From Duganella zoogloeoides (lineage in GTDB: Bacteria; Pseudomonadota; Gammaproteobacteria; Burkholderiales; Burkholderiaceae_D), in the NCBI RefSeq assembly GCF_034479515.1, contig NZ_CP140152.1, positions 2,232,001-2,296,000 of the forward strand: a stretch of DNA of 64,000 nt, read 5' to 3'. The position numbers and the translations under genes were made by a program. Below, piece after piece: positions 24,989-35,199 of the stretch. Position 1 is the stretch's first letter; each line of letters opens with the position of its first letter. The notes below the pieces were generated by a model. That model saw nothing but the letters and a program-made list of their open reading frames with translations, was not told the DNA's origin and ran no database searches.

Positions 24989-26209
24989 ATGTCGATCACC
25001 GAAATCTACCTGCTGGCGATGATGATGATTTTTGCCGTGCCTTACCTGGTGTGGCGCCTGCTCAATTCCGACAACGTGGCGCCGCTGGTGGTGGTGCAGA
25101 TCGTCGGCGGCGTGCTGCTCGGGCCCGGCGTGCTGGGCGCCGCCTATCCCGGGTACCACGCCTTCGTGTTTTCGCCGCAGGTCACGCTGGCGCTGAACGG
25201 CATCGCCTGGTGGGCGGTGATGGTGTTCGTGTGGATTGCCGGCGTCGAACTCGATTTGCGCCAGGCCTGGCGCCATCGCGGCGAGAGCCTGGTGGTGGCC
25301 GGCATGGCGCTGGTCACGCCGCTGCTGCTGGGCGTGGGCGTGGCGCTGGTGCTGCTGGGCTGGCAGTCCGACTGGATCGGCCCGCGCGCCCATACCTGGC
25401 AATTCGTCACCGGCGTGGGCATGGGATGCGCGGTGACGGCGCTGCCGATCCTGGTGCTGTTCCTGGAAAAGCTCGGTGTCCTGCGCAGCACGCTGGGCCA
25501 GCGCCTGCTGCGCTACGCCAGCTTCGACGACCTGGCGATCTGGGGCGTGCTGGCGCTGATCCTGCTCGACTGGGAGCGCATCGGCCGCCAGGGGTTGTTC
25601 CTGTGCGGTTTCGGCATCGCCGCCTGGCTGGTGCGGCGCGTGATGGTGCGCTTGCAGGAGGGCGACCGCTGGTATGCCAGCCTGACCTGGCTGCTGGCCT
25701 GCTCGTTTTTGTCGGACTGGGCCGGGCTGCACTACATGGTGGGCGCGTTCCTGGCGGGCGTGGTGCTCGATGCCGGCTGGTTCGACCGCGCCCGCATGGA
25801 CGCGCTGCGCGAGCAGGTGCTGTTTGCCTTCATGCCGGTGTTTTTCCTCAGCACCGGGCTCAAGACCACCTGGACCGTCGGCGCGGAGACGGTCTTCGTG
25901 GCGGCCGGCTTGCTGATGGCGGCCAGCGTGGCCGGCAAGCTGCTGGGCGTGGGACTGGCCGGGCGCATGCTGGGCTGGCCCCGTGGCGATGCGCGCGTGA
26001 TCGGCTGGCTGCTGCAAACCAAGGGCTTGATTGAGCTGATCTTCGCCAACATCCTGCTCGACAAGCAGATCATCTCGAACCAGATGTTTACTGCCATGCT
26101 GCTGATGGCCATCGGCAGCACCATGCTGGCCTTGCCGATGGTGCGCAACAGCCACCTGGTGCCGGCCCGCGCGCCGGCCGCCATCCCAGGCGGTCCGCTG
26201 CGTGAATGA
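24989..26209 (+). CDS. CPA2-type cation/proton antiporter
   Basis: 406 residues with about 12 hydrophobic segments. It fits the Na+/K+:H+ exchanger family: 'VVVQIVGGVLLGPGVLG' in an early helix, 'MVFVWIAGVELDLRQAWRH' and 'FVTGVGMGCAVTALPILV', with 'YASFDDLAIWGVLAL' carrying the paired acidic residues of the ion site. There is no C-terminal RCK/TrkA-N domain. It lies 12 bp after the NusG-like gene and overlaps the phosphopantetheinyl transferase gene, so it belongs to the secondary-metabolite unit. Antiporters in such loci can protect the producer from ion-disturbing products. Confidence 0.85.
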   Translation: MSITEIYLLAMMMIFAVPYLVWRLLNSDNVAPLVVVQIVGGVLLGPGVLGAAYPGYHAFVFSPQVTLALNGIAWWAVMVFVWIAGVELDLRQAWRHRGESLVVAGMALVTPLLLGVGVALVLLGWQSDWIGPRAHTWQFVTGVGMGCAVTALPILVLFLEKLGVLRSTLGQRLLRYASFDDLAIWGVLALILLDWERIGRQGLFLCGFGIAAWLVRRVMVRLQEGDRWYASLTWLLACSFLSDWAGLHYMVGAFLAGVVLDAGWFDRARMDALREQVLFAFMPVFFLSTGLKTTWTVGAETVFVAAGLLMAASVAGKLLGVGLAGRMLGWPRGDARVIGWLLQTKGLIELIFANILLDKQIISNQMFTAMLLMAIGSTMLALPMVRNSHLVPARAPAAIPGGPLRE

Positions 26210-26906
26210 GGTGAGCGACCTTTGCGTGGTGCTGTGCGTGGCGTTGCCGGACGAATACCACCCGGCAGCGCTCGAGCGCGGGCTGCGCCGCCGCCTCGAC
26301 CGGCCAACGCTGGACCGCATCGACCGCCTGCGCCAGCCGGTGGACCGCTTGCGGTCGATGCTGGGCCGCCTGCTGCTGCGCCACGGGCTGCGGCTGCGTG
26401 GCCTCGACGATGGCGCCGGCGTGACGATCGGCCACTATGGCAAGCCACGTCTGGTTGATGGCACGGCCGAGTTCAACCTCTCGCACGCGGGACGCTGGGT
26501 GGTGTGCGCCATCTCGCGGACGGCGGTTGGCGTCGATGTCGAACAGGTGCGGCCGTTCGACCTGGTGCTGGCGCAGCGCTTCTTTCACCGGCGCGAATGC
26601 GCGGCGCTTGCCGTGCAACCGGCAGCCGCCCGGCACGACTATTTCTTTCGCCTGTGGACCGCCAAGGAAGCGTACATGAAGGCGCTCGGACTCGGTTTTC
26701 AGCGCGACATGGCGTCGTTCAGCGTGGCGCCGCGCGCCGACCTGCACGTGGCGCTCGACGATCCGCAGATGTCGCCGCAGCCCTACGTACTGTCCCACCT
26801 GGAGCTCGATCCCGGTTACCGCCTGGCGCTGTGCCACCACGGTGAGCCGGTGACGGTGCTACTGGTAACCATCGAGCACTTGTTGTCACCAACCATCATT
26901 CATTAA
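26202..26906 (+). CDS. Sfp-type 4'-phosphopantetheinyl transferase
   Basis: 234 residues from a GTG at 26202 inside the antiporter end. It shows the family motifs in order: 'FNLSHAGRWVVCAIS', 'AVGVDVEQVRP' with the Mg-binding Asp/Glu, and 'FRLWTAKEAYMKALGLGF'. The enzyme moves the phosphopantetheine arm from CoA to the serine of carrier proteins, so it would activate the ACP at 17073. Its size and motif spacing match Sfp rather than AcpS. It is the last gene of the polyketide locus. Confidence 0.92.
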   Translation: MNEVSDLCVVLCVALPDEYHPAALERGLRRRLDRPTLDRIDRLRQPVDRLRSMLGRLLLRHGLRLRGLDDGAGVTIGHYGKPRLVDGTAEFNLSHAGRWVVCAISRTAVGVDVEQVRPFDLVLAQRFFHRRECAALAVQPAAARHDYFFRLWTAKEAYMKALGLGFQRDMASFSVAPRADLHVALDDPQMSPQPYVLSHLELDPGYRLALCHHGEPVTVLLVTIEHLLSPTIIH

Positions 26907-26988
26907 CTTACCTTCAGGCTACTGTGCTGTCGTGCCCGCTTTGAAACGGCATAATGCGCAACAGGGTTGGTTGCCTAAAGGACATAAA

Positions 26989-28517
26989 GTGCTGAATGGA
27001 ATGTTGAAACGCGACCTGTCGTGGCTGTGGGCAGCAATCGCTGCGATGGTGTTGCTCATCATCTGGCTGCTGTTGCAACTGGGCCGGCAAGGATCGCAGG
27101 CGCAAATCACGGCCGCCCGCACTCGTGCGGCCGTGATTTGCCAGATCATGCGCGCGGGCGCCCAGCGCCTGGACGGCGAGGAGGCGCAGGCCGAAGCGGT
27201 CGAGCGCGCCGTGGTCGACATGGCGCTGCGCGAAGACAGCGGCGTCGAGGGCGGCCTGTGGCAGGCGCAGCGCGGTGTGTATGCGTACGCCTTTCCCACC
27301 TACGACGGCAGCGGCATCAAGAACGATGCCCCGGCTGCCGAGTTGCCGCGCATCGGCTCGCTGGCGCAGCGCGCTTTGGCCAGCGCCGCGCCGGTGATCG
27401 AGGTACGCCCCGGCCTGCGCGAGGCGGTCGTGTATGGCGCCTGCCCGGTGCGCGATAACGTTGCCGGCTGGACGTTGACGCGCGTCGCCAGCATGGCCGA
27501 CAACGCGCTCGACCACCTGGTCGTGGCCGTCAGTGTGCTGCTCTGTTCGCTGGTGCTGGCCGGAGCCTGGTTCGCGGTGCTGCTCACGCGCTGGGGCCGC
27601 GAAGTGCAGCGGCTGTCGGGCCTGCTGGTGGCCAGCGAACGGATGGCTGCCCTCGGCAGCCTGGCGGCCGGACTGGCGCATGAAATCCGCAACCCGCTCG
27701 GCACCATCCGCATGAAGGTGGACAATGCGCTCGCCGCCGCGCCCGAGCGCCGTCCCGCCCGCACCGAGGCGGCGCTGCACACCACGCTGCTGCAGGTGCA
27801 GCGGCTGGAAACCCTGGTGGCCAGCCTGCTGGCGCTGACGCAGCCGTTCCACCCGCAGCGCGCACCGGTGGCGCTGGCAGACTGGCTCGAGCAGCGGCGG
27901 CTGGACCATGCCGATGCGGCTGCCGATCTCTCGGTGACACTGGCGCTGAAACTCGGGCCTGGCCTTGGCGCTGCCGTCCACCGTGCTGCCACCGTCCAAG
28001 CCGGTACTCACGCGGCCTGCGCGGGCGCCGCTGCGGCCAACGCCGATATCGCCGCAGCTCACGCCGACCGCGATCCAGGCGCCGCTGCCCATGCTGGCGC
28101 TCATGCAGCATCTCCAGACGCTGTCGCTGCCGAGGTCGCCGCCGCGCACGCTCACCGCGGCCCGGGCGCGCGCAGCGCCGTCCACACCGAGCAGGAGGTA
28201 GCGCTGTTCGATCCGGCGCAGATGGCCCGCGTGCTCGACAACCTGCTGATCAACGCGCTGGCTCACACCACGGCCGGCGGGCACGTGGAGTTGGGCGCCG
28301 CCCGCGACGGCGATGTCCTGCGGCTGTGGGTGGCCGACGACGGGCGCGGGGTGCCGCCGGCCTTGCAGGCCAGCTTGTTCGATCCGCTGGTGACGGGGCG
28401 GCCCGGCGGTACCGGCCTCGGGCTGGCGGTGGTGCGCGAAGTGGTCCACGCCCATGGCGGCACCGTCGCCCTCGACCCCGCCCACGTACCCGGCACCCGC
28501 ATCGTGATGGCGCTGCC

Positions 28518-28527
<10 letters not shown>
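26989..28527 (+). CDS. Membrane sensor histidine kinase, partner of NtrC-type regulator
   Basis: 512 residues from the GTG at 26989 (AAAGGA 6 nt upstream). Two membrane helices ('LWAAIAAMVLLIIWLLLQL' near residue 12 and 'VLLCSLVLAGAWFAVLL' near 185) enclose a periplasmic sensor of about 150 residues. HisKA carries the phospho-His in 'GLAHEIRNPLGTIRMK'; HATPase has 'VLDNLLINALAHT', 'VADDGRGVPP' and 'GGTGLGLAVV'. Between HisKA and HATPase (about residues 327-402) lies an Ala/His-rich low-complexity insert. The stop overlaps the regulator start, so this is a cognate pair. Confidence 0.9.
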
Positions 28528-30010
<1,483 letters not shown>

Positions 30011-30014
<4 letters not shown>

Positions 30015-30048
30015 CGCCTGTCCGCAGGACGGACAAGCTGGTGTCACC
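30011..30048. promoter_or_regulatory. Nested dyad, probable binding site of the NtrC-family regulator
   Basis: TGTCCG (30019-30024) and CGGACA (30030-30035) are perfect arms around CAGGA. A second, outer near-palindrome GTGACGCC...GGTGTCAC flanks them at 30011 and 30048. A further CCGGACA copy lies at 30052-30058. It sits about 75 bp upstream of the sigma-54 promoter, the usual place for an enhancer, and overlaps the regulator stop codon. Confidence 0.55.
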
Positions 30049-30107
30049 AATCCGGACAGGTACGGGCAGCGAGCGGTCCAATCCTGCGCTGTACGGCGCT
30101 AATGGCG

Positions 30108-30124
30108 CTGGCACGCTATCTGCA
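30108..30124 (+). promoter_or_regulatory. Sigma-54 (-24/-12) promoter
   Basis: CTGGCACG followed by CTATCTGCA matches YTGGCACGrNNNTTGCW at nearly every position, with the invariant GG (30110-30111) and GC (30122-30123) separated by exactly 10 nt. The gene just upstream encodes a sigma-54 activator and the proline-rich protein ATG follows at 30168. Confidence 0.8.
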
Positions 30125-30167
30125 TAGACATGGTTACCCCGCCTTTTAATGAAACAAGGAGAGAACC

Positions 30168-30728
30168 ATGACTGTACTGAAACTGAAACCCGCCATGCTG
30201 GCCGCCGCACTGTCCATTGCCACCGCCGCCGCCACGGCTGCACCACGGCCACCGCAGCCGCCGGCAGCGCCGTTGCTGGCCCAGGCCGACACGCCGCCAC
30301 CGCCACCAGCAGCCGGCGCGCGCCGGGCCAAACCGCCTGGCCAGCCAGGCCAGGGCGTGCGGCCACCGGCCCCGCCGCGTGATGGCGTGACGCCGCCACC
30401 AGCAGGAGCCGGTGCGCCGCCCCCTCCACCAGCCGGCGGCGGAGCGCCACCACCGCCCCCTCCGGCAGGAGCAGGCATGTCACCGCCAGCTCCGGCAGGA
30501 GCGGGTACGCTACCACCACCACCTCCGCCAGCAGGTGCGGGTACGCCGCCACCAGCCGGTGCCGGTATGCCGCCGCCACCTCCAGCAGGAGCGGGTACGC
30601 CGCCACCACCACCAGCCGGTGCCGATATGCCGCCACCACCACCAGCCGGCGCTGGCGCGCCGCCACCATCGCCTGCTGCCGCCGGCATGCAGCAGCCACC
30701 GGCGCCGCCAGTTGGCGGCCAGCTCTAA
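30168..30728 (+). CDS. Proline-rich repetitive secreted protein
   Basis: 186 residues; AAGGAGA 9 nt upstream of the ATG. A signal peptide (about 1-25, '[16 protein letters not shown]') is followed by a low-complexity body of short Pro runs alternating with 'AGAG' units ('[11 protein letters not shown]', '[11 protein letters not shown]'), repeated more than ten times. No folded domain is visible. Such Pro/Gly/Ala chains are extended and may span the periplasm or coat the cell. It is the first gene behind the sigma-54 promoter at 30108, so it should be strongly and conditionally expressed. Confidence 0.75.
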   Translation: MTVLKLKPAMLAAALSIATAAATAAPRPPQPPAAPLLAQADTPPPPPAAGARRAKPPGQPGQGVRPPAPPRDGVTPPPAGAGAPPPPPAGGGAPPPPPPAGAGMSPPAPAGAGTLPPPPPPAGAGTPPPAGAGMPPPPPAGAGTPPPPPAGADMPPPPPAGAGAPPPSPAAAGMQQPPAPPVGGQL

Positions 30729-30746
30729 CCGAACGGGACGCGACCG

Positions 30747-31406
30747 ATGCAATGGCATAGTCGCCTGTCCGCCACCTTGCTGACCGCGCTGCTTGGCTGC
30801 GCTGCCGCCGTCGCCAGCGCAGCGCCGCCGGGACCGCCGATGCCGCCAGCGCTGCCAGGCAAGGCGGCGCTGGCGGTCATCGAAGGCCAGGTGCAGCGCC
30901 TGCTGGTCACGCCTTACGGCGAACCGAATGGCCTGCGTTTCGTTGACGGCACGGTGGTGCTGCTGCCGCCGCACCTGGCCGTGCGACTGACCGGTGTCGT
31001 CGCCGTGGGCGACCGTGTGCGCGCGATCGGGCTGTCGGCCAGCGGTGGCGCCTTGCGCGCGCAGGCGCTGGTCAACCTGGCGACCGGCGGCGCGGTGGAC
31101 GAGCAGGGTGAAGGTCCGCCCCGGCCACCAGCGCCGCCGCCACGTCCGCCGTTGCAACAGTACGCAGTGCAAGGCACGATCGATGTCGTCTTGTACGGCC
31201 CGCGCGGGGAGGCCAACGGCGTCATCCTCGCCGATGGCGCCATCATCTATTTCCGGCCCGACCTGGTCGGCTTTGCGCTGGCGCCGGGTCTGCCGTTCGC
31301 GGCGGCGGGCATCGGTACGCGCAGCGCGGCAGGCGTGGCGATCGAGGCGATTTCCGCCGCGGCCGGCAAAACTGACAATCCAGCCAATTCCAACCATGTC
31401 GAGTAA
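30747..31406 (+). CDS. Secreted protein with two related repeats, unknown function
   Basis: 219 residues with a signal peptide ending 'AVASAAPPG'. Two similar segments are visible: 'VQRLLVTPYGEPNGLRFVDG' followed by 'TVVLLPPHLAVRL', and 'IDVVLYGPRGEANGVILADG' followed by 'AIIYFRPDLVGFAL', joined by a proline-rich linker. The shared core is (hydrophobic)-TPYGE/GPRGE-ANG-(hydrophobic)-DG, probably a small beta-barrel made twice. No family is recognised. It lies 18 bp after the proline-rich gene, in the same presumed sigma-54 unit, and ends 11 bp inside the next gene. Confidence 0.7.
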   Translation: MQWHSRLSATLLTALLGCAAAVASAAPPGPPMPPALPGKAALAVIEGQVQRLLVTPYGEPNGLRFVDGTVVLLPPHLAVRLTGVVAVGDRVRAIGLSASGGALRAQALVNLATGGAVDEQGEGPPRPPAPPPRPPLQQYAVQGTIDVVLYGPRGEANGVILADGAIIYFRPDLVGFALAPGLPFAAAGIGTRSAAGVAIEAISAAAGKTDNPANSNHVE

Positions 31407-32646
31407 CACCATCCTGTGGACTATCACCGCCATCACCATGCTGGGCATCGTGGTGCGCCCGTGGCGCCTGCCCGAGGCCGTGTGGGCGGTGCTGGCCGTG
31501 GCCGCGCTGCTGATCTTCGGCCTGATCGACATGGCGCATACCGTGGCCGGCGTGGCGCGCGGCAACGATGTTTATTTGTTCCTGGCAGGCATGATGCTGC
31601 TGGCTGAACTGGGCCGGCGCCACGGCGTGTTCGACTGGCTGGCCGCCCACGCGGCGCGCGCAGCCGGCGGCTCGGGCCACCGGCTGTTCCTGCTGGTGTA
31701 CCTGGCGGGCACGGTGGTGACGGTGCTGCTGTCGAACGACGCCACGGCCGTGGTGCTCACGCCCGCCGTGTACGCGGTGGCGCGCGCGGTCGATGCGCCG
31801 CCGGTGCCGTACCTGCTGATCTGCGCCTTTGTCGCCAACGCGGCCAGCTTCGTGCTGCCCGTGTCCAACCCCGCCAACCTGGTCGTGTTCGGCGAGCACA
31901 TGCCGGGCCTGGCCGACTGGCTGGCGCTGTTCCTGTTGCCATCGCTGGGCGCCATCGTGGTCACGTACGCGATACTGTATTACCGGCTGCGTGCCGGGCT
32001 GCCGCAAGTCATCCGGCGCGCAATCGCGGTGCCGGCCTTGTCCACCGGCGGCCGCGTCACGCTCGGTGCGCTCGCCGGTACGGCGCTGCTGCTGGGTGCG
32101 GCCTCGGCGTTGCGCTTGCCGCTGGGGCCGGTAACGCTGGCGGCCGGACTGGTGGCGCTGCTGCTGGCCAGCGTGGCCGCGCGGGTGTCGCCGCTGGCCG
32201 CCGTGCGGGCGCTGTCGTGGGACGTGCTGCTGATGGTGGCCGGCCTGTTCGTGCTGATCGAGGCGTTGCAGGCGCACGGCGTGGTGGCCGCGCTGGCGGC
32301 GCAATTGCAGCGCCTGCAGGCGGCTGAACCGGTCATTGCCGATGGCATTGCCGGCGCCGTGCTGGCCCTGACCTGCAACCTGTTCAACAATCTGCCGGCC
32401 GGCTTGCTGGGGGCAGCCACGCTCGACCACGTGGCGGCCGACCCGTCGCTGCGCGCTGCCGCCCTGATCGGCATCGATCTCGGCCCGAACCTGTCGGTAA
32501 GCGGTTCGCTGGCCACCATCCTGTGGCTGACCGCGCTGCGGCGCGAGGGCGTGCAGTTCAGCGCGTGGCGCTTCCTCAAGCTTGGCGTGCTGGTGATGCC
32601 GGCCAGCCTGCTGGCTGCGCTGCTGCTGTTGCAGGTGGCTGCATGA
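31396..32646 (+). CDS. ArsB/NhaD-type ion permease
   Basis: 416 residues, about 11-12 membrane segments, from the ATG at 31396 overlapping the upstream gene. Features of the ArsB / ion transporter superfamily are 'GNDVYLFLAGMMLLAELGRR', 'VVTVLLSNDATAVVLTPAV', 'FVANAASFVLPVSNPANLV' and the symmetric 'CNLFNNLPAGLL' with 'DLGPNLSVSGSLATI' near the end. These match ArsB arsenite pumps, but NhaD antiporters and anion permeases share them and no arsR, arsC or arsA is nearby. The substrate (arsenite, another oxyanion or a cation) is therefore open. Confidence 0.8.
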   Translation: MSSNTILWTITAITMLGIVVRPWRLPEAVWAVLAVAALLIFGLIDMAHTVAGVARGNDVYLFLAGMMLLAELGRRHGVFDWLAAHAARAAGGSGHRLFLLVYLAGTVVTVLLSNDATAVVLTPAVYAVARAVDAPPVPYLLICAFVANAASFVLPVSNPANLVVFGEHMPGLADWLALFLLPSLGAIVVTYAILYYRLRAGLPQVIRRAIAVPALSTGGRVTLGALAGTALLLGAASALRLPLGPVTLAAGLVALLLASVAARVSPLAAVRALSWDVLLMVAGLFVLIEALQAHGVVAALAAQLQRLQAAEPVIADGIAGAVLALTCNLFNNLPAGLLGAATLDHVAADPSLRAAALIGIDLGPNLSVSGSLATILWLTALRREGVQFSAWRFLKLGVLVMPASLLAALLLLQVAA

Positions 32647-33929
32647 GCGCGGTACCGGCCGTTATCGGCGCCAGGCCCGCGGGCCCGACCGCCGCCACCC
32701 TGTGGGCACTGGCGCTGCTCAATTTTTTCCTGGCCGATGCGCGCGACGGCCTAGGTCCATTCCTCGACGCTTTTTTGACCACCAAGGGGTGGCAGCCGCT
32801 GGACCTGGGCATGCTGGCCACCATTGGCGGCGCCATCGGCCTTGCGGCCGGGGTGCCGGCCGGCGCTTTTGCCGACCGCACCCGCAACAAGCGCATGATG
32901 ATCGTGGTGCCGATCGCCGTGATCACCGCCATGAGTTTCCTGTGCATCGCCTGGCCACAGAAAGGCTTGGTGTTCGTGACACAAGCGCTGGCCGCGCTGG
33001 CCGGCGTGCTGATCGCACCGGCGCTCACCAGCATCACGCTCGGCGTGGTGGGGCCCAGGCACTTCGGCCGCCAGCTGGGCAGGAACGAGGCCTGGAATCA
33101 CGCCGGCAACGTGGTGCTGCTCGGTGGCACCTGGGGCGCCAGCGCCTGGTTCGGCCTGCCCGGTGTGGCCGGGCTGATGCTGATGACGACCATGGCTGCC
33201 ATCATGGCCACGGTGGCCATCGCCCCGGCCAGCATCGACCATGCGGCTGCGCGCGGGTTGGCGCCGGCCGGTCCCACTGCGGTACAGCAGGCAAGCGGAG
33301 TACCGGCGGAGGCGGCAACGCCGTCGTGGCGCGTGCTGGCCACCAACCAATCGTTGCTGCTCCTGAGCGTGGCCTTGCTGCTGTTCCACTTCGGCAACGC
33401 GCCGCTGGCGCGGCTGATCGCCCAGCAGTTCGCCTTGCAGATGCAGCGCCCGTTCGAGACCACGGCGGTGATCACCATGGTGTCGCAGCTGTCCGCCCTG
33501 GCGGCGGCGCTGGCAGCGCAGCGCATCATCCGGCGCGACTGGGTGCGCGCGGCCGCCGTGCTGGCGGTGCTGAGTTTGCCGCTGCGCGGCGTGCTGGCGT
33601 GGAGCTTTTCCGACTTCGCCATGATTTATCCGGTGCAGTTGCTCGACGGCCTCGGCGTGGGTCTGCTCGGCATCCTGACGCCGTTCCTGGTGGAGCGCCT
33701 GACGCGCGGCAGCGGCCATTTCAACATGGCGCTGGCGGCGGTGATGGTGGTGCAGGGCGTGGGGGCGGCTTCGAGCAACGTGGTGGCCGGCTACCTGGTC
33801 GCGCACTACGGCTATCCGGTCACGTACCTGCTGCATGGCAGTTTCGCGCTGCTGGCGCTGGCGGCCTTGTTGCCGGCGCTGGCTGGCGCCAGGGACAAAT
33901 CGCAAGCTTCGTGCGGCTTGCCGCATTAA
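32643..33929 (+). CDS. MFS transporter
   Basis: 428 residues, 12 predicted membrane helices, ATGA overlap with the permease gene. The motif A loop between helices 2 and 3 is 'AGAFADRTRNKRMM', and 'GLGVGLLGILTPFLVERLTR' lies in the C-terminal half. The central loop between helices 6 and 7 is long and Ala/Pro-rich. The substrate is not predictable. Translational coupling to the ArsB-like gene suggests a shared export role in the sigma-54 unit. Confidence 0.85.
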   Translation: MSAVPAVIGARPAGPTAATLWALALLNFFLADARDGLGPFLDAFLTTKGWQPLDLGMLATIGGAIGLAAGVPAGAFADRTRNKRMMIVVPIAVITAMSFLCIAWPQKGLVFVTQALAALAGVLIAPALTSITLGVVGPRHFGRQLGRNEAWNHAGNVVLLGGTWGASAWFGLPGVAGLMLMTTMAAIMATVAIAPASIDHAAARGLAPAGPTAVQQASGVPAEAATPSWRVLATNQSLLLLSVALLLFHFGNAPLARLIAQQFALQMQRPFETTAVITMVSQLSALAAALAAQRIIRRDWVRAAAVLAVLSLPLRGVLAWSFSDFAMIYPVQLLDGLGVGLLGILTPFLVERLTRGSGHFNMALAAVMVVQGVGAASSNVVAGYLVAHYGYPVTYLLHGSFALLALAALLPALAGARDKSQASCGLPH

Positions 33930-33944
33930 CCGCACTAGCTGCAG

Positions 33945-33970
33945 TGGCCGGCAACGCCGGCCATCTTGTG
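33945..33970 (+). terminator. Probable terminator after MFS gene
   Basis: TGGCCGGC (33945-33952) pairs perfectly with GCCGGCCA (33956-33963) around AAC. The following TCTTGTG is only moderately T-rich, so the hairpin is strong but the U tract weak. Confidence 0.5.
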
Positions 33971-34055
33971 CCGACCGCCGCCCTGCATGGCCAGTGCCAA
34001 GCTCGGCCGGCCAAGGGCACGCCCGGCCCGGTCTGCCGCGCGGGCGGCTTGGCGC

Positions 34056-34061
34056 TATAAT
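34056..34061 (+). promoter_or_regulatory. -10 element (TATAAT) for waaF-hldD
   Basis: A perfect TATAAT within TGGCGCTATAATTC lies 64 bp before the waaF ATG. The same 14-base context occurs before the phytochrome gene at 40566-40579. No good -35 is visible at 17 bp. Confidence 0.4.
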
Positions 34062-34124
34062 TCCGGTTTGCCGGCTCGGCAGCGCCCAGGGCGCCGCGGC
34101 AACCGGCCGGTCTCACTGGAACTT

Positions 34125-35180
34125 ATGGAAAAATCAATCGATACGCGTGCCGTGCGCACGCTGGTGATCTCGCCCAACTGGATCGGCGACGCCGTCATGG
34201 CGCAGCCGCTGTTGCGCGCCCTGAAGGACGCCAATTCGCAGCGCCGCATCGACGTGCTGGCCCCGGCCTGGGTGGCGCCCGTGTGGCGCGCTGCCGCCGA
34301 GGTGAGCGAGGTGCTGGAAACGCCGTTCAAGCACGGCAAGCTGCAATGGGCCGAACGCCGAGAATACGCGCGCATGCTGCGCGAACGCGGCTACGACGAA
34401 GCCTATATCCTGCCCAATACCCTGAAATTCGCCCTGATTCCGTGGATGGCGAAGATCCCGAAGCGGATCGGCTACAAGGGCGAGATGCGCTACGGCCTGA
34501 TCAACGTGATGCACCACGACGATCCCAGGCACAAGCGACCGATGCTGCCGTTTTACGCGGCGCTGGCCGGGCCGGTCTCGAAGACCCCGCCGCAGAACGT
34601 ACCGTTCCCGGTGCTGACCATCAGCGATGAGGACAAGGCCGCCGCGCTGGGCCGGGTGGGCATTGCACCCGGCACCACCATCGTGGCGTTCGCGCCCGGC
34701 GCCGAGTTCGGTCCCGCCAAGCGCTGGCCCAGCGGCTATTTTGCAGGCCTGGCGCGGCTGTTGCAGCAGTCCCGGCCCGAGATCACCATCGTCCTGATGG
34801 GGTCGGCCAAGGATGCAGAGGTGTGCGACGAGATCGTCGCCGCGGCCCCTGGCGTGCGCAGCCTGGCCGGCGTGACGTCGTTATCCGATGCGCTCGCCAT
34901 CCTCGGCAGCGCGGCGGCGCTGGTGACCAACGATTCCGGCCTGATGCACATAGCCGCCGCCTTGAACCGGCCGGTGGTGGCGCTGTACGGTCCGACCGAT
35001 CCGAGGCATACTCCACCGTTGTCGGATATCGCCAAGGTACTGTGGCTGCATCTCGAGTGCGCGCCGTGCCAGCAGCGCGTGTGTCCGCTGGGCCACCAGG
35101 CTTGCATGCACAAGCTCACGGTGGACCTGGCATGGGCGCCGCTGCGCGCGATGCTGCCGGCGCGGCCGGCAGCCCTTTAA
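34125..35180 (+). CDS. waaF: ADP-heptose:LPS heptosyltransferase II
   Basis: 351 residues, glycosyltransferase family 9. The N-terminus has the WaaF pattern '[20 protein letters not shown]'. Later come '[20 protein letters not shown]', the ADP-heptose-binding '[14 protein letters not shown]', and '[20 protein letters not shown]'. It adds the second L-glycero-D-manno-heptose to the inner core of lipopolysaccharide at the cytoplasmic face. The start at 34125 follows a TATAAT promoter and begins the conserved frame; the longer open frame upstream is not protein-like. hldD, which makes the substrate, follows 19 bp later. Confidence 0.95.
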   Translation: MEKSIDTRAVRTLVISPNWIGDAVMAQPLLRALKDANSQRRIDVLAPAWVAPVWRAAAEVSEVLETPFKHGKLQWAERREYARMLRERGYDEAYILPNTLKFALIPWMAKIPKRIGYKGEMRYGLINVMHHDDPRHKRPMLPFYAALAGPVSKTPPQNVPFPVLTISDEDKAAALGRVGIAPGTTIVAFAPGAEFGPAKRWPSGYFAGLARLLQQSRPEITIVLMGSAKDAEVCDEIVAAAPGVRSLAGVTSLSDALAILGSAAALVTNDSGLMHIAAALNRPVVALYGPTDPRHTPPLSDIAKVLWLHLECAPCQQRVCPLGHQACMHKLTVDLAWAPLRAMLPARPAAL

Positions 35181-35199
35181 TTTTAGAACAGGACAGATC

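Noticed and set aside
24287..26320. Open frame of 677 codons on the minus strand
   Set aside because: Antisense to the NusG-like and antiporter genes, which carry clear family motifs; the His/Gln-rich product has none.
30168..30728. Proline-rich gene body considered as a non-coding tandem repeat
   Set aside because: A good ribosome-binding site, a signal peptide and a sigma-54 promoter upstream support a real protein.
31396..32646. Firm call as arsenite pump arsB
   Set aside because: The fold family fits but no arsR, arsC, arsA or arsH is nearby, and NhaD-type and anion permeases share the visible motifs.
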